From the NCBI GenBank assembly GCA_945869465.1, contig CAMBPB010000011.1:1-55262 (forward strand): a stretch of 55,262 nt of DNA. Reading direction: 5' to 3'. The translations under genes were made by a program, and so were the position numbers. The DNA comes from Prosthecobacter debontii (GTDB lineage Bacteria; Verrucomicrobiota; Verrucomicrobiia; Verrucomicrobiales; Akkermansiaceae). Below, piece after piece: positions 8,613 through 16,783 of the stretch; positions within the stretch are counted from its first letter, which is position 1; each line of letters starts with the position of its first letter. The notes under the pieces were generated by a model. That model saw only the letters and a program-made list of their open reading frames with translations, had not been told where the DNA came from and ran no database searches.

Positions 8613-9121
8613 GGGATGCGGGTGTGGAAATCGATTTTCCGGCGTTTGACCTGAGGCGATGCGGCTGGATATTCCAAGAAAATTCCGACCTGCAACATCG
8701 GAATGGATCCGGCTTTCGCGGGCAATTCCGACGAGGTCACCGAGGCGATGCAGCGGACGCTGGTTCCGTCGAGCTCCCTGACTCCCTTCTCATAAAGTGC
8801 TTTGGATAGTTTCCCGATCGGTTTGCCATCGGAGCCAAAAGCGAGGGCCCACACCTCACCGGCGGGAGGGAACGCCTGTCCGGTCGTGGTGGCGGTGAAA
8901 AATCGCGGGCGGCCGTCGCGTGAGGCGCGGATTTCGTCCATGCAGGCGGGGACCATCCAGGTGCTGCGGGTTTCCGCCTGCGAGGCGAGTCCGCTGTTCC
9001 CGGATTCCGCCAAAGCGGCAAAAACCAGCGGAATCGCCACGGCTAATACACCGATGGCGATCATCGCCTCGATCAACGAAACGCCGCGCGGGAAGGATCT
9101 CTGGCAGAAGTGCGGCTTCAT
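8609..9121 (-). CDS. Verru_Chthon cassette protein B, GspI-like pseudopilin
   Basis: A 170-residue protein. The leader ends in SFPRG and the mature form starts VSLIEAMIAIGVLAVAIPLVFAAL after prepilin peptidase cleavage, with Glu five. The short beta-rich remainder fits GspI-type minor pseudopilins. It overlaps its upstream neighbour by ATGA and its downstream neighbour likewise, so all cassette genes are coupled. The cassette letter follows my memory of the family names. Confidence 0.65.
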   Translation of the reverse strand: MKPHFCQRSFPRGVSLIEAMIAIGVLAVAIPLVFAALAESGNSGLASQAETRSTWMVPACMDEIRASRDGRPRFFTATTTGQAFPPAGEVWALAFGSDGKPIGKLSKALYEKGVRELDGTSVRCIASVTSSELPAKAGSIPMLQVGIFLEYPAASPQVKRRKIDFHTRIP

Positions 9122-9837
9122 TCGTCGATGCGATAGGGACGCGCAGTGACACGGCCGATTTTCAGGCGGTTTTCAGCAATGGCCCCGGAGGCTCCGTGTC
9201 GATAGGCCGTGGCCTTGCCCTCCCGATAGTAGCCTTCCGCGAGGCGCAAGGTGACGGTTCCTGAGCCTGGCGGATAGTGAAGCCCGCCGCGCGGATTGAA
9301 ACCGATGGCATGCGCTCTCACGGTTAGGGGACGTGTCGTTCCATAGGAAATCGTGAGTTCATCGCCATCCAACGGATTTATCACACCTTCCACTTCGCCG
9401 CCGATCGGGATGACGCCGGTTTCCAAGGTCCGCCAACGGCCCATCAGGACGGCCTCGACCGAATCCGGCGGTAAAGCCGGCCAGGTTTCCACCCGGAACA
9501 AGCCCAACCGGCAGCGTCCATCGTCCTCCGATAGATCCCCGGGCTCCGCCACGGCCAGCACCACGTGGGACCGGTGTGTGATGGCCGCGGTACGCGCCTG
9601 CTCGATCATTCCCGCCAGCAGATCCGCACCCGCCTTGCGGGACTGCGTGCCGCTGCCGGTCAGAAGATTCGCGCCAGCCACTAGCAGAATCACGGAAATT
9701 GCGATGACCGCGATCATTTCGATCAGGGTAAACGCGGGCTTGCCACCGTCAGGGAGTGAATTTTCCGGGGAAATCACAAACTTGGGATGTGGGTTGGATT
9801 GATTGTTTTCGGGACGTGGTCTGACAAGACCTATCAA
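9118..9837 (-). CDS. Verru_Chthon cassette protein D, GspH-like pseudopilin
   Basis: First gene of the operon. The hydrophobic start FTLIEMIAVIAISVILLVAG with Glu five is a prepilin helix; the residue before Phe is Ala rather than the usual Gly, a mild oddity. LLAGMIEQARTAAITHRS resembles GspH-type minor pseudopilins. The open frame begins with TTG at 9837; a GTG at 9777 would give a more normal 15-residue leader, so the start is uncertain. The ending overlaps the cassette B start by ATGA. Confidence 0.65.
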   Translation of the reverse strand: MIGLVRPRPENNQSNPHPKFVISPENSLPDGGKPAFTLIEMIAVIAISVILLVAGANLLTGSGTQSRKAGADLLAGMIEQARTAAITHRSHVVLAVAEPGDLSEDDGRCRLGLFRVETWPALPPDSVEAVLMGRWRTLETGVIPIGGEVEGVINPLDGDELTISYGTTRPLTVRAHAIGFNPRGGLHYPPGSGTVTLRLAEGYYREGKATAYRHGASGAIAENRLKIGRVTARPYRIDE

Positions 9838-9934
9838 TCCTTACATTCTGGCACAATCGCTAGATGAGTGGAAGAAGAAAGTTGGGTTGTTTTGTCAGAG
9901 TCATTGACAGCAGAATGATTAGGATTAGTTAGGA

Positions 9935-9952
9935 AACCCTGTTTGCAGGGTT
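9935..9952 (-). terminator. hairpin downstream of the AsmA-like gene
   Basis: AACCCTG and CAGGGTT form a perfect 7-bp stem with a 4-nt loop (TTTG). It lies about 120 bp past the stop of the minus-strand gene that ends at 10069. There is no clear U-run, so termination is only suggested. The stretch 9838-10068 holds no gene I can support and should include the cassette promoter. Confidence 0.35.
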
Positions 9953-10068
9953 CTGTAAAAATGATTCTGTTGGCAAAGATTCTGCCATTCTCTTCCCGTC
10001 ACCGCCCAGCTCACTGAAGTAAAAATTCAGGAATGGCGGATTCCGCCGCCGCAATCCCCTGAAATTCC

Positions 10069-11589
10069 TTACGGGGTTTCCGGTTTCGGTTCCAGTTCGG
10101 GAGTCGGTTCCGGTTCTTTCGGTCTGCCAGAGCCGAAAAATCCATCGATGATGTTTCCGACGCCCTCCACGACACCGGCGCCCGCTTCGATGATTTTGAC
10201 GCCCTTGTCCACCGCCTTGTAGGGGCTGTCGCCGAGCACCGAGCGGGAGAATTTGATGACTTTTTCGCCGGTTTCCGGGAGGACGTCGAACATGCGCAGG
10301 CCGGCCGCCGCGATCAGGCGGTCCGTGATGTCCTCCTTGGGATCGTCCAGAGTGCCGGTGATGCGCAGCGGAGCCCAGACCAGGCCCCGCTCGCCGGCCA
10401 CAAACACATCGGTTTCCGCGCCGGGAATTGTCGCGAGCGTGCCGGGTGCCAGACCGAGACGAAAGGTTCCGTCGAGTGCCTTGCCGCGGATGACGAGGTT
10501 GCCCTCCAGTCGCACCAGGCCTTCGCTGGCGAGCACCAAGTTGGACAGGAGAATCTCGCCGTTTTTCCAGCGCCAATCGGTGTGGGCCTCGCTGAGGGAG
10601 AGCACCCGGAAGCGGCGGGTATCGGCATACGCAGCCAGCGTGTCCAGCACCGGCAGGGCGGTGAGCGTGCCGTTGCGCACGGTCAGCCGGCCCCGTGCCA
10701 CCGGCGCGCCGCCGTGGTTGTCCAAGGTGAAATCGGATTCGAGGTCGCCGATGAACCGCTTCGACCAATCCTCATTGCAAAGATCCTCGCATTTCACCCC
10801 GGCAACATCCCCTTCAAGCGCGTATCGCCCGCAGGCCGCATCCCACTCGCCGGACGCTGCGAGCCGTCCGTCTTTCCAAGCCGAGGCGTTCGCGCTGTTG
10901 AGGAAAACCTGTCCGTCCTGATAGCGCAGGCGCGCCCGGTCCAGTCGGAGTTCCGGCACCAATCCGAAGGGCAGGCGGATCGTGCCATCCGCCACCTCGA
11001 CCCGGAACGCGTCCTTCTTTGCGGCCGGTTCCACCCGCAGTTTCATGCCGGTGACGGATGCCGGACCGGGATCGAGCAGCGCCTTCACCACCAATTCGCC
11101 CACCTCCATGCCCTGCAGCTCGACTTCCCGGGGCAACCAGCCCCTAGCCCTTGGCGGCGGCGGAGCTTTGGTTGCCACCCGCGGTGCCGTCGGCAAGCCA
11201 CGGTTTCTGGCATCTACGGAAACCTCCAACCGCTGCACCCGCGAGCCGCGGATTTCCCACACGCCGCGGCGCAGCCCACCCACGCCCACCTCGGTGTGCA
11301 GGCCTTCAACCCGCAGGTCCTTGATGAGTCCCTCTCCGGTGGCCTCGAAGGCCGAGGTATCCACCGCCAGACCATCCCACCGGAATGGCGTGAACCGTCC
11401 ATCCACATTGGCTGCCTGGCTGGCCTTGACGGATAAAAACTGCCGGAAACCATCACTGTGCAGGTAGCTCCGCACCCTCGCATAGAGGATTGCCGCAACC
11501 AGCACCCCGGCCACGATCAGCCCGAGCGCCGCCTTGCCCAGCCAGCCTTGCCCGCCCCCGGTTCCGCGTCTTCTCGATCGTCGGCTCAT
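10069..11589 (-). CDS. AsmA-like inner-membrane-anchored protein
   Basis: A 506-residue protein starting at ATG 11589 (MSRRSRRRG). The longer open frame to 11700 has an unlikely N-terminus. A basic cytoplasmic end is followed by one membrane segment (AALGLIVAGVLVAAILYA) and a long periplasmic beta-strand repeat region typical of AsmA/DUF748-like proteins (GSRVQRLEVSVDARN; LVRLEGNLVIRGKALDGTF; APLRITGTLDDPKEDIT near residue 430). The C-terminus is rich in Pro-Glu (EPEPTPELEPKPETP). Relatives are thought to help lipid transport to, or homeostasis of, the outer membrane; the specific role here is not known. Confidence 0.65.
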   Translation of the reverse strand: MSRRSRRRGTGGGQGWLGKAALGLIVAGVLVAAILYARVRSYLHSDGFRQFLSVKASQAANVDGRFTPFRWDGLAVDTSAFEATGEGLIKDLRVEGLHTEVGVGGLRRGVWEIRGSRVQRLEVSVDARNRGLPTAPRVATKAPPPPRARGWLPREVELQGMEVGELVVKALLDPGPASVTGMKLRVEPAAKKDAFRVEVADGTIRLPFGLVPELRLDRARLRYQDGQVFLNSANASAWKDGRLAASGEWDAACGRYALEGDVAGVKCEDLCNEDWSKRFIGDLESDFTLDNHGGAPVARGRLTVRNGTLTALPVLDTLAAYADTRRFRVLSLSEAHTDWRWKNGEILLSNLVLASEGLVRLEGNLVIRGKALDGTFRLGLAPGTLATIPGAETDVFVAGERGLVWAPLRITGTLDDPKEDITDRLIAAAGLRMFDVLPETGEKVIKFSRSVLGDSPYKAVDKGVKIIEAGAGVVEGVGNIIDGFFGSGRPKEPEPTPELEPKPETP

Positions 11590-11670
11590 TTCCAGGATGC
11601 TAGCGCCGCTCCGCGTGACCGCAAGCCCGCGAAATTGGCATGGGCAAACGCCAGATGATTTGGTTTTCCC

Positions 11671-11835
11671 ATGACGTAAACCACCATAAAACGCCGCCAT
11701 TTCCTCGCCACCTCATCGGCCGCCCTCGCTGCCGGCGCCCTTCCGGGATGCAACAAAAGCAAGCAACCGACCCTCCGAATTTGCACTTGGGCGGACTACC
11801 TCGACACCGAGCTCGGCGCCCGATTCGAAACGGAA
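11671..11835 (+). pseudogene. 5' remnant of a PotD-like spermidine/putrescine-binding lipoprotein gene
   Basis: ATG at 11671 is followed by ACG and an in-frame TAA, after which the frame reads KRRHFLATSSAALAAGALPG with a Cys next. This is a twin-arginine-like lipoprotein signal with lipobox ALPGC. Then comes TLRICTWADYLDTELGARFE, the start of a PotD-type polyamine-binding protein (usual pattern L-x-x-Y-x-W-x-D-Y-I-D). Similarity stops near 11835, close to the 3' end of the HAD gene on the other strand. Only about 50 of an expected 350 residues remain, so it is a truncated relic with an early nonsense codon. Confidence 0.65.
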
Positions 11836-11887
11836 CACTCGCGAAGTTCGACAACGAACAATACAAAAGCGGCACCTCGGAAATCGC

Positions 11888-12544
11888 TCAGAACACCGGG
11901 GATGCCCACGGCGAGGGAATCGAGATGACCTGCATCCCGGCGCGCTGGGCGGCGAGAATCCCCGCCGGAGCGTCCTCCAACGCCAGGCACTTGGAGGGGC
12001 CGACACCGAGCAGGCGGGCCGCGTGCAGAAACACATCTGGCGCGGGTTTCCCTTCGGGCACATCATCCGCAGTCACCACTTCATCGAACCAGTCGGAGAT
12101 GCCGACAAAATGAAGGATTTTTTCAACGACCATGCGGGTGCCGCCGCTGGCGATGGCCATCGGGACCTTGCCGCGCAGGGATTCGGCGAAGGCTGCCACC
12201 TCGTCGATCAGGGTGACGGATTGCAGGCGCCTGAGAAAGGCCTCGCGTTTCGCAAGGGACACGGCTTCGGGATCGAGGTGGAGATTGTATTCATCATTCA
12301 GCTCGACCACGATGTCGCGGGTCGGGCGGCCGCCCATCGCAAGGAAGACATCTTCCTTGAAAACCCCGCCGGCACCGTAAAGCGCCAAGGCCTCGCACCA
12401 CGCTTCGAAATGCGCGGGCATCGAGTCCACCAAGGTGCCGTCACAATCAAAAATCACGGCACCGAAGCCGTGCGCTGGGAAAGGGAAAAGACCGATGCTA
12501 GCCATTGCAGACAACCGCTTAGAGACAAGCTCTGGGGTTGGCAA
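11888..12544 (-). CDS. HAD-family phosphatase, beta-phosphoglucomutase-like
   Basis: A 218-residue protein with all HAD motifs in order: FDCDGTLVDSMPAHFEAW (motif I, nucleophile Asp plus helical cap), IASGG (motif II), KPAPDVFLHAA (motif III Lys) and LEDAPAGILAAQRAGM (motif IV). The layout is that of the beta-phosphoglucomutase/sugar-phosphate phosphatase group. It acts in the cytoplasm on a phosphorylated small molecule that the sequence does not define. The ATG at 12505 is an alternative start. It is followed 37 bp upstream by the UGPase gene on the same strand, so a shared transcript and a link to hexose-phosphate metabolism are plausible. Confidence 0.8.
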   Translation of the reverse strand: MPTPELVSKRLSAMASIGLFPFPAHGFGAVIFDCDGTLVDSMPAHFEAWCEALALYGAGGVFKEDVFLAMGGRPTRDIVVELNDEYNLHLDPEAVSLAKREAFLRRLQSVTLIDEVAAFAESLRGKVPMAIASGGTRMVVEKILHFVGISDWFDEVVTADDVPEGKPAPDVFLHAARLLGVGPSKCLALEDAPAGILAAQRAGMQVISIPSPWASPVF

Positions 12545-12581
12545 GTGCCGTCATCGGAAAATTTTCGGTGGTGTCCGACCT

Positions 12582-13973
12582 TCAGAGCTTCACGGTTTGA
12601 TCGCGATAGATTCCGGCCGCCAGTTCCACGGTTTCCGCGCCGGAGTTCTCCACCTCCACATCGCCTTGGATCACGACGCCGGGAGCGAACCGGACCGGAC
12701 CACTGACGCTGAGCGAGCGGCAGCCGATCAGGCTTGGCACGCCAAGCGCTTCAAGCGAATCCACGAGTTTGTAGGCGCTCGACAAAGCGATGACCGGCGG
12801 TTCGCCGCGCCGTGAGGCATGCAGCCGGACCTGGCCGTTTCCGAAGACATCGTAGGCATCCGAGCGCAGGGCGAACAGGTCTCCCGTGGTCTTCACCGGC
12901 GCGAAACGGCTGCGCGGCACTTCAATGGCCGCGGAGCCTTCAAAACATTCGATCGCCGCACCCATGGCGCTTTCCAATTGGATCACCGCCGGGGAGCTTG
13001 TGTCGCGCGGATCGACGGTCTTGTTGTTGCGGATCATCGGCAGTGGGAGCACCCCGTGATCGACGGCCAGTTGTTCTTTTAACAAGTCCAGACGGAGCCA
13101 CAGGCTGTTGGTGTTGAAGTAGGCATGGCGATCGATGTCTTGAAAAGCATCGAGGTCCGCGTCCGGGCATTGGGCGACTTCCCGGAGCAGCAAGCGCCCG
13201 TCCGCCTTGCGCCGCGCGAGGTGGCCGCCCTTGCGATCGGCCGCCGTGCGGCGGGTGGCTTCCATCAGAAACGGCGCTCCGGAATCGGCGAAATGCCGCA
13301 AGATCACGGGGTCGAGGATCGCTCCCAGATTGTCGGAATTGGAAATGAAGGCATAGTTCACCCCTTCCGCCAGCAGGCGGTCGAGCCAGCCGCTGCCAAT
13401 CAGCGCCGGGTAAAGATCGCCGTGGCCCGGCGGGCACCATTCGAGATCTGGATCCGCCGGCCATGAAACGGGCTCCAAGGTCGCCGCATCGATTTTCGGA
13501 ATTTGGTTTTGCATCAACTCGACTTCCGAGGCTTCCGCCAGGCCGTCGGTGCGGTAGCGTTGCAGGTGGGCGAGCGTGTCCCCGCTGGTGCTGAAGCTGT
13601 TCATCAGGAGCAGCCGGACGGGTGTGCCGCTGGTTTTCCGGAGTTCGAGAATCTGGCGAACCATGAGATCGAGGAAATTGACGCCGTCCCGAACGGACAA
13701 CAGGCTTTTCGGCCCCTGCAGGCCCATGCCGGTGCCAAGCCCGCCGTTGAGTTTGATAACCACGGCTTGCGAGAGCAACGCCGCGTCCGCGGGAGTCCCG
13801 CCGGCGATTGCCTCAAGCGCCGCCAGTTTTCCGGCCGGCGCGATGGTTTCCTCGGGGATCATCCCGGTTTCATTGCGCAACAGCGCCTCGTAATTCCGGC
13901 GGAAGGCGCGGATCGCGGCGTCGCCCATTCCGGCGGCGGTCATCTGCTGTTCGAAGGCGGTGAGGTTTCCCAT
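12582..13973 (-). CDS. UTP-glucose-1-phosphate uridylyltransferase, eukaryotic-type UDPGP
   Basis: A 463-residue protein taken from ATG 13973 (MGNLTAFEQQM); the open frame extends upstream without support. KLNGGLGTGMGLQGPKS is the nucleotide-binding loop of the UDPGP family, and the later block NNKTVDPRD plus the C-terminal beta-helix-like end (GDVEVENSGAETVELAAG) fit. It converts glucose-1-phosphate and UTP to UDP-glucose, the donor for glycogen, exopolysaccharide and LPS sugars. This family differs from the GalU type usual in bacteria. UDP-N-acetylhexosamine pyrophosphorylase is a less likely alternative. Confidence 0.85.
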   Translation of the reverse strand: MGNLTAFEQQMTAAGMGDAAIRAFRRNYEALLRNETGMIPEETIAPAGKLAALEAIAGGTPADAALLSQAVVIKLNGGLGTGMGLQGPKSLLSVRDGVNFLDLMVRQILELRKTSGTPVRLLLMNSFSTSGDTLAHLQRYRTDGLAEASEVELMQNQIPKIDAATLEPVSWPADPDLEWCPPGHGDLYPALIGSGWLDRLLAEGVNYAFISNSDNLGAILDPVILRHFADSGAPFLMEATRRTAADRKGGHLARRKADGRLLLREVAQCPDADLDAFQDIDRHAYFNTNSLWLRLDLLKEQLAVDHGVLPLPMIRNNKTVDPRDTSSPAVIQLESAMGAAIECFEGSAAIEVPRSRFAPVKTTGDLFALRSDAYDVFGNGQVRLHASRRGEPPVIALSSAYKLVDSLEALGVPSLIGCRSLSVSGPVRFAPGVVIQGDVEVENSGAETVELAAGIYRDQTVKL

Positions 13974-14078
13974 AATGCGCGGCGTGGTGGACTGCAACGC
14001 AGCTTGCCGACGGATGCGCAACCGGTCACGCCGAAAAATCCTCGAACCGCCGTCAAACCAGGGCGTCCTCTCGTTCGA

Positions 14079-14597
14079 TCAATACTCCTCTTCCTCCTGA
14101 TCTCCCGGCATCGGCGGAATCACATCCTCGCGCATCAGCAGACGCTGGAGATCGAGGTCTTCCAACAGATCTCCCCGGGTGTCCCGCACGATGGCCACAT
14201 ACGGGGTGATGCGGTCCAGTTCGGCGATCGCGCAATGCACCATCGAGGAAATAATATCGGAATCGAAGCGTTCGCGCTCAAACAGATTGGTGGTGCGGAA
14301 GACCAGCATTTCGCGATCAAGATCGTATTCGAAACCGCCGAGCGTGAGTTGTTTGTTCGCACGCGCCAACAGTTCGAGCACCACCGGCAGGTGTTCCTCA
14401 TCGAGACCCATGGGCGACTCGGACACGATGCTCAGAGCGTTGAGTTGCGGGTAGGCTTGGGCGATCAAATCGACACGGGTGTGATGCGCCTCGAACCCCG
14501 CGCGCAGCACGTCGCGGCCTTCGACCAGTTCGCAATGCCAACCATTCCGGCCAAAGGTTTCTTCGACGCCGAGGATTTGCCGGGAGTGGGGACGCAT
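14079..14597 (-). CDS. YbjN-domain protein
   Basis: A 172-residue protein from ATG 14597 (MRPHSRQILGVEETFGRNGW). The fold pattern (short strand, EAHHTRVDLIAQAYPQLNAL, then DEEHLPVVLELLARANKQL, GGFEYDLDREMLVFRTTNLF) is that of YbjN/type III chaperone-like small alpha-beta proteins. The acidic tail ends EEEEY. It is probably cytoplasmic; no enzymatic residues are evident, and the role is unknown. It stands alone between the UGPase gene and a hairpin-bearing gap. Confidence 0.55.
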   Translation of the reverse strand: MRPHSRQILGVEETFGRNGWHCELVEGRDVLRAGFEAHHTRVDLIAQAYPQLNALSIVSESPMGLDEEHLPVVLELLARANKQLTLGGFEYDLDREMLVFRTTNLFERERFDSDIISSMVHCAIAELDRITPYVAIVRDTRGDLLEDLDLQRLLMREDVIPPMPGDQEEEEY

Positions 14598-14718
14598 GGC
14601 GCGGAATATGGAATCCGGAATCAGGGATGCACAATGATTTTCAGGTTGCGCGTCAACTTGGAAAGATGAAGTCCGGTGCCGACGGACCCTTGTGGGGCGC
14701 GCAATCCGACCCATGAAA

Positions 14719-14771
14719 CACTGAGCACCACTGCAAGAACGGATTTTCCGTGGCTCCAGTGGTGCTCAGTG
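14719..14771. terminator. 15-bp perfect inverted repeat in a 250-bp gap
   Basis: CACTGAGCACCACTG at 14719-14733 is the exact reverse complement of 14757-14771, with a 23-nt loop. It lies downstream of the gene ending at 14852 and upstream of the YbjN start at 14597, both on the minus strand. It could end transcription, although no U-run follows. An operator or REP-like element is an alternative. The rest of 14598-14851 shows no gene. Confidence 0.5.
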
Positions 14772-14851
14772 CCTCAGTGGTAAAACCGCTCGAATTCACG
14801 GCAGGACGGACGTTGATGATCAAAGTCATACCAAAGACTTACGCGGCAGCC

Positions 14852-15322
14852 TCAACCCTTGGCGACTCGTCCGATGACCGCCTTGGCGATCAGCATCCGC
14901 CGGTCCGCGCGAATCGGCTTGAGCGACAAGTGAATGCCCGAGGTTTTCGCCGCGTCGTGATGGAGGGTCAGCACGCTGCCGTCGGCATTCACCTCGGCGG
15001 TGTCCACCTCCTGCCACACCACCAGGCGCATGCCAGCGGAAGGGCGGAAGAATGGGAAAATCTCGATCCCCAGCGGCGTTAGAATCAAATAGGCGTGGCG
15101 GGTCAGGTTCACCGCCTGGCGTGCGGCCACCGCCGCCAGGGCCAGCGGTGCCAGCGCCCATACCGGATGCGGCACCTGGGGATTGACGTCCCGATAGATC
15201 GAAGTCGCCGCCAGCGTGACGCACACTGCGGTGAGCACGGCCGAAGCCACCCAGAACGCGCTGGCCTGCCCGGAGCGGGTGAAGCGCAGTTCCTTTTCCG
15301 GCGCTTGAACTCCCGCCGCCAT
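14852..15322 (-). CDS. two-helix membrane protein
   Basis: A 156-residue protein. Two membrane segments are visible (SAFWVASAVLTAVCVTLAA and VWALAPLALAAVAA), followed by a PH-like beta domain with YLILTPLGIEIFPFF and VVWQEVDTAEVN. The pattern of a double helix plus bacterial PH-like domain is reminiscent of small envelope proteins, but I do not recognise the family. Its ATG overlaps the stop of the Hpt gene by one base (TAATG), which implies coupled translation. Confidence 0.55.
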   Translation of the reverse strand: MAAGVQAPEKELRFTRSGQASAFWVASAVLTAVCVTLAATSIYRDVNPQVPHPVWALAPLALAAVAARQAVNLTRHAYLILTPLGIEIFPFFRPSAGMRLVVWQEVDTAEVNADGSVLTLHHDAAKTSGIHLSLKPIRADRRMLIAKAVIGRVAKG

Positions 15323-15639
15323 TATCCCGCCATTTCCGCCACGGCGCTTTCCGCCGCGCTGAGTTCGTGTTCGAAGGCCGCCAGGTCGAAGCCACGGGTC
15401 TCAAGCACCCTCGGGCTCTCATGAGCGCCGATCAACGCCACAAGGCGTTCAAGTCCGAAAATGGATGCCCCGCCTTTGCAGCGGTGCAGGTCTTCGCGCA
15501 AGGGCCCGAAGTTCCCGGCCTCGATCATCGCCATCCAGCCGGTCATCAAACGGCGGGTGTCGTTGAAAAAATCGAACGCGAGGTCCCTCAATCCGGCGAT
15601 GTCCCCATGAGCCATTTTATGAAAATTTGCAGCATTCAT
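15322..15639 (-). CDS. orphan Hpt (histidine phosphotransfer) domain protein
   Basis: About 105 residues from ATG 15639; a GTG seven codons upstream at 15660 is also possible. DLHRCKGGASIFGLERLVALI matches the Hpt motif (His followed by Lys-Gly-Ala/Ser-Ser), inside an all-helical protein. Hpt proteins relay phosphoryl groups between hybrid kinases and response regulators. No kinase or regulator is nearby, but the gene is coupled to a two-helix membrane protein. The His is predicted to be the phosphoacceptor. Confidence 0.7.
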   Translation of the reverse strand: MNAANFHKMAHGDIAGLRDLAFDFFNDTRRLMTGWMAMIEAGNFGPLREDLHRCKGGASIFGLERLVALIGAHESPRVLETRGFDLAAFEHELSAAESAVAEMAG

Positions 15640-15724
15640 GGGTGTTAGGTCTGCGTTCACGGCGGAGATTCAAACCAAACACCCACTCTTTCCTAAAGGT
15701 AATCATCGCGTAGTGTTCAAATGT

Positions 15725-16285
15725 TTAGAGAATTTCCGCCTTCACCATGCGCAATACGTTTTCCAAACGATCAACCAAGTCTTCCCGGCCCGTCGCCTTC
15801 GCCAATTCCAACCGCAACCGCAGCGTCTCCGGCCGCTTTAACTCCGCCTCGGACATTGCGGCGATGCATTCCGTTGCCGCTTCATGATCTCCAATCGCCA
15901 ATGCGCCCTCCGCCTGCGCCTGCAACGGCGGAATCTCTCCTTCAAGCGGCTCGGCGCGATAAACTGTCCATTTGGCGTGCCCGGGAAGACCCGCTGGCAC
16001 GTCGGCTCCCTCGATTTGTTCCAGATACATGAACTCATCGCCCGCTCGCTTCTGGCGCCAGTGGTTGATCGCCAACACCACCGTCAGGCCGATGATCACA
16101 AACGAGGTCTCGAGAAAAAACGGCGTTGTCATCACCCCCGCCATCATCCCGATCCACTCGCCAAATAGTCCCGGCAAGTAGCGCCACCCGACCAGCGATC
16201 CGCAAACGATCAAGGCCAGCACCGCGAGGATGCCCACCCCCACAGCAACTTGTTTCACCCGGTTGTCGTCGTCCGTTCGTGTCAT
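15725..16285 (-). CDS. membrane protein with C-terminal helical repeats
   Basis: A 186-residue protein from ATG 16285 (MTRTDDDNRVKQVAVG). Two membrane segments follow (VGILAVLALIVCGSLVGW and FFLETSFVIIGLTVVLAIN), then a soluble domain with a short helical repeat (EGALAIGDHEAATECIAAMSEAELKRPETLRLRLELAKATG) similar to TPR helices. The function is unknown. It is the gene just upstream of the Hpt pair on the same strand, 65 bp apart, so they may form one transcription unit. Confidence 0.55.
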   Translation of the reverse strand: MTRTDDDNRVKQVAVGVGILAVLALIVCGSLVGWRYLPGLFGEWIGMMAGVMTTPFFLETSFVIIGLTVVLAINHWRQKRAGDEFMYLEQIEGADVPAGLPGHAKWTVYRAEPLEGEIPPLQAQAEGALAIGDHEAATECIAAMSEAELKRPETLRLRLELAKATGREDLVDRLENVLRMVKAEIL

Positions 16286-16370
16286 CTCTGGCGCACCATA
16301 CCCTCGATTGGCCGCGTTCCCAACCTCCGAAATCCACAAAAATACTGCATGTTTCTTGATTGTTTTAAAA

Positions 16371-16649
16371 ATGAAATCAATGGCGGGTGTCTTGTTGGGC
16401 ATTTTGAACATCAACGTCCTGTGGATGGGGTTGCTCCTGGCATCCCCGCCGGTCGCCGCGTGGATCTTGCGCGGGGCGGAACCATCCACGCAAACGCCCG
16501 GTGTCCAGCAGGCGGTTTCCCACACGATGGCGGCGTCTCCGGCGGATCGTTCGATTCGAATTCCCGTGGCAGTCGTTGCGGAAGGCCGCGCGCCGCAATG
16601 GGTGGATGTCTCGAGGTCCAGAGCCAGGCGGTCCCGGAACCCGGAGTGA
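16371..16649 (+). pseudogene. possible small exported protein with displaced PEP-CTERM tail
   Basis: An ATG at 16371 begins with a hydrophobic signal-like segment (GVLLGILNINVLWMGLLLA) and reads to 16649. In the next frame, 16617-16683 encodes QAVPEPGVMSLAALTSLRRR, which looks like a PEP-CTERM sorting tail (Pro-Glu-Pro, short hydrophobic run, Arg-rich end). A single frameshift would join the two. Both parts are short and the call rests on one motif, so chance is possible. No other gene is seen between 16286 and 16783. Confidence 0.3.
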
Positions 16650-16783
16650 TGTCGCTGGCCGCCCTGACGAGTCTGCGGCGGCGGCTTTCCGCCGTCACCG
16701 GCGGAAAGCCGATTGATCCGTTTTCTCCGCGCTCGCCACTCTTCGCTCTTGGCTCTTCGCCCTCCGCTCCTTAAACCCCGGCC

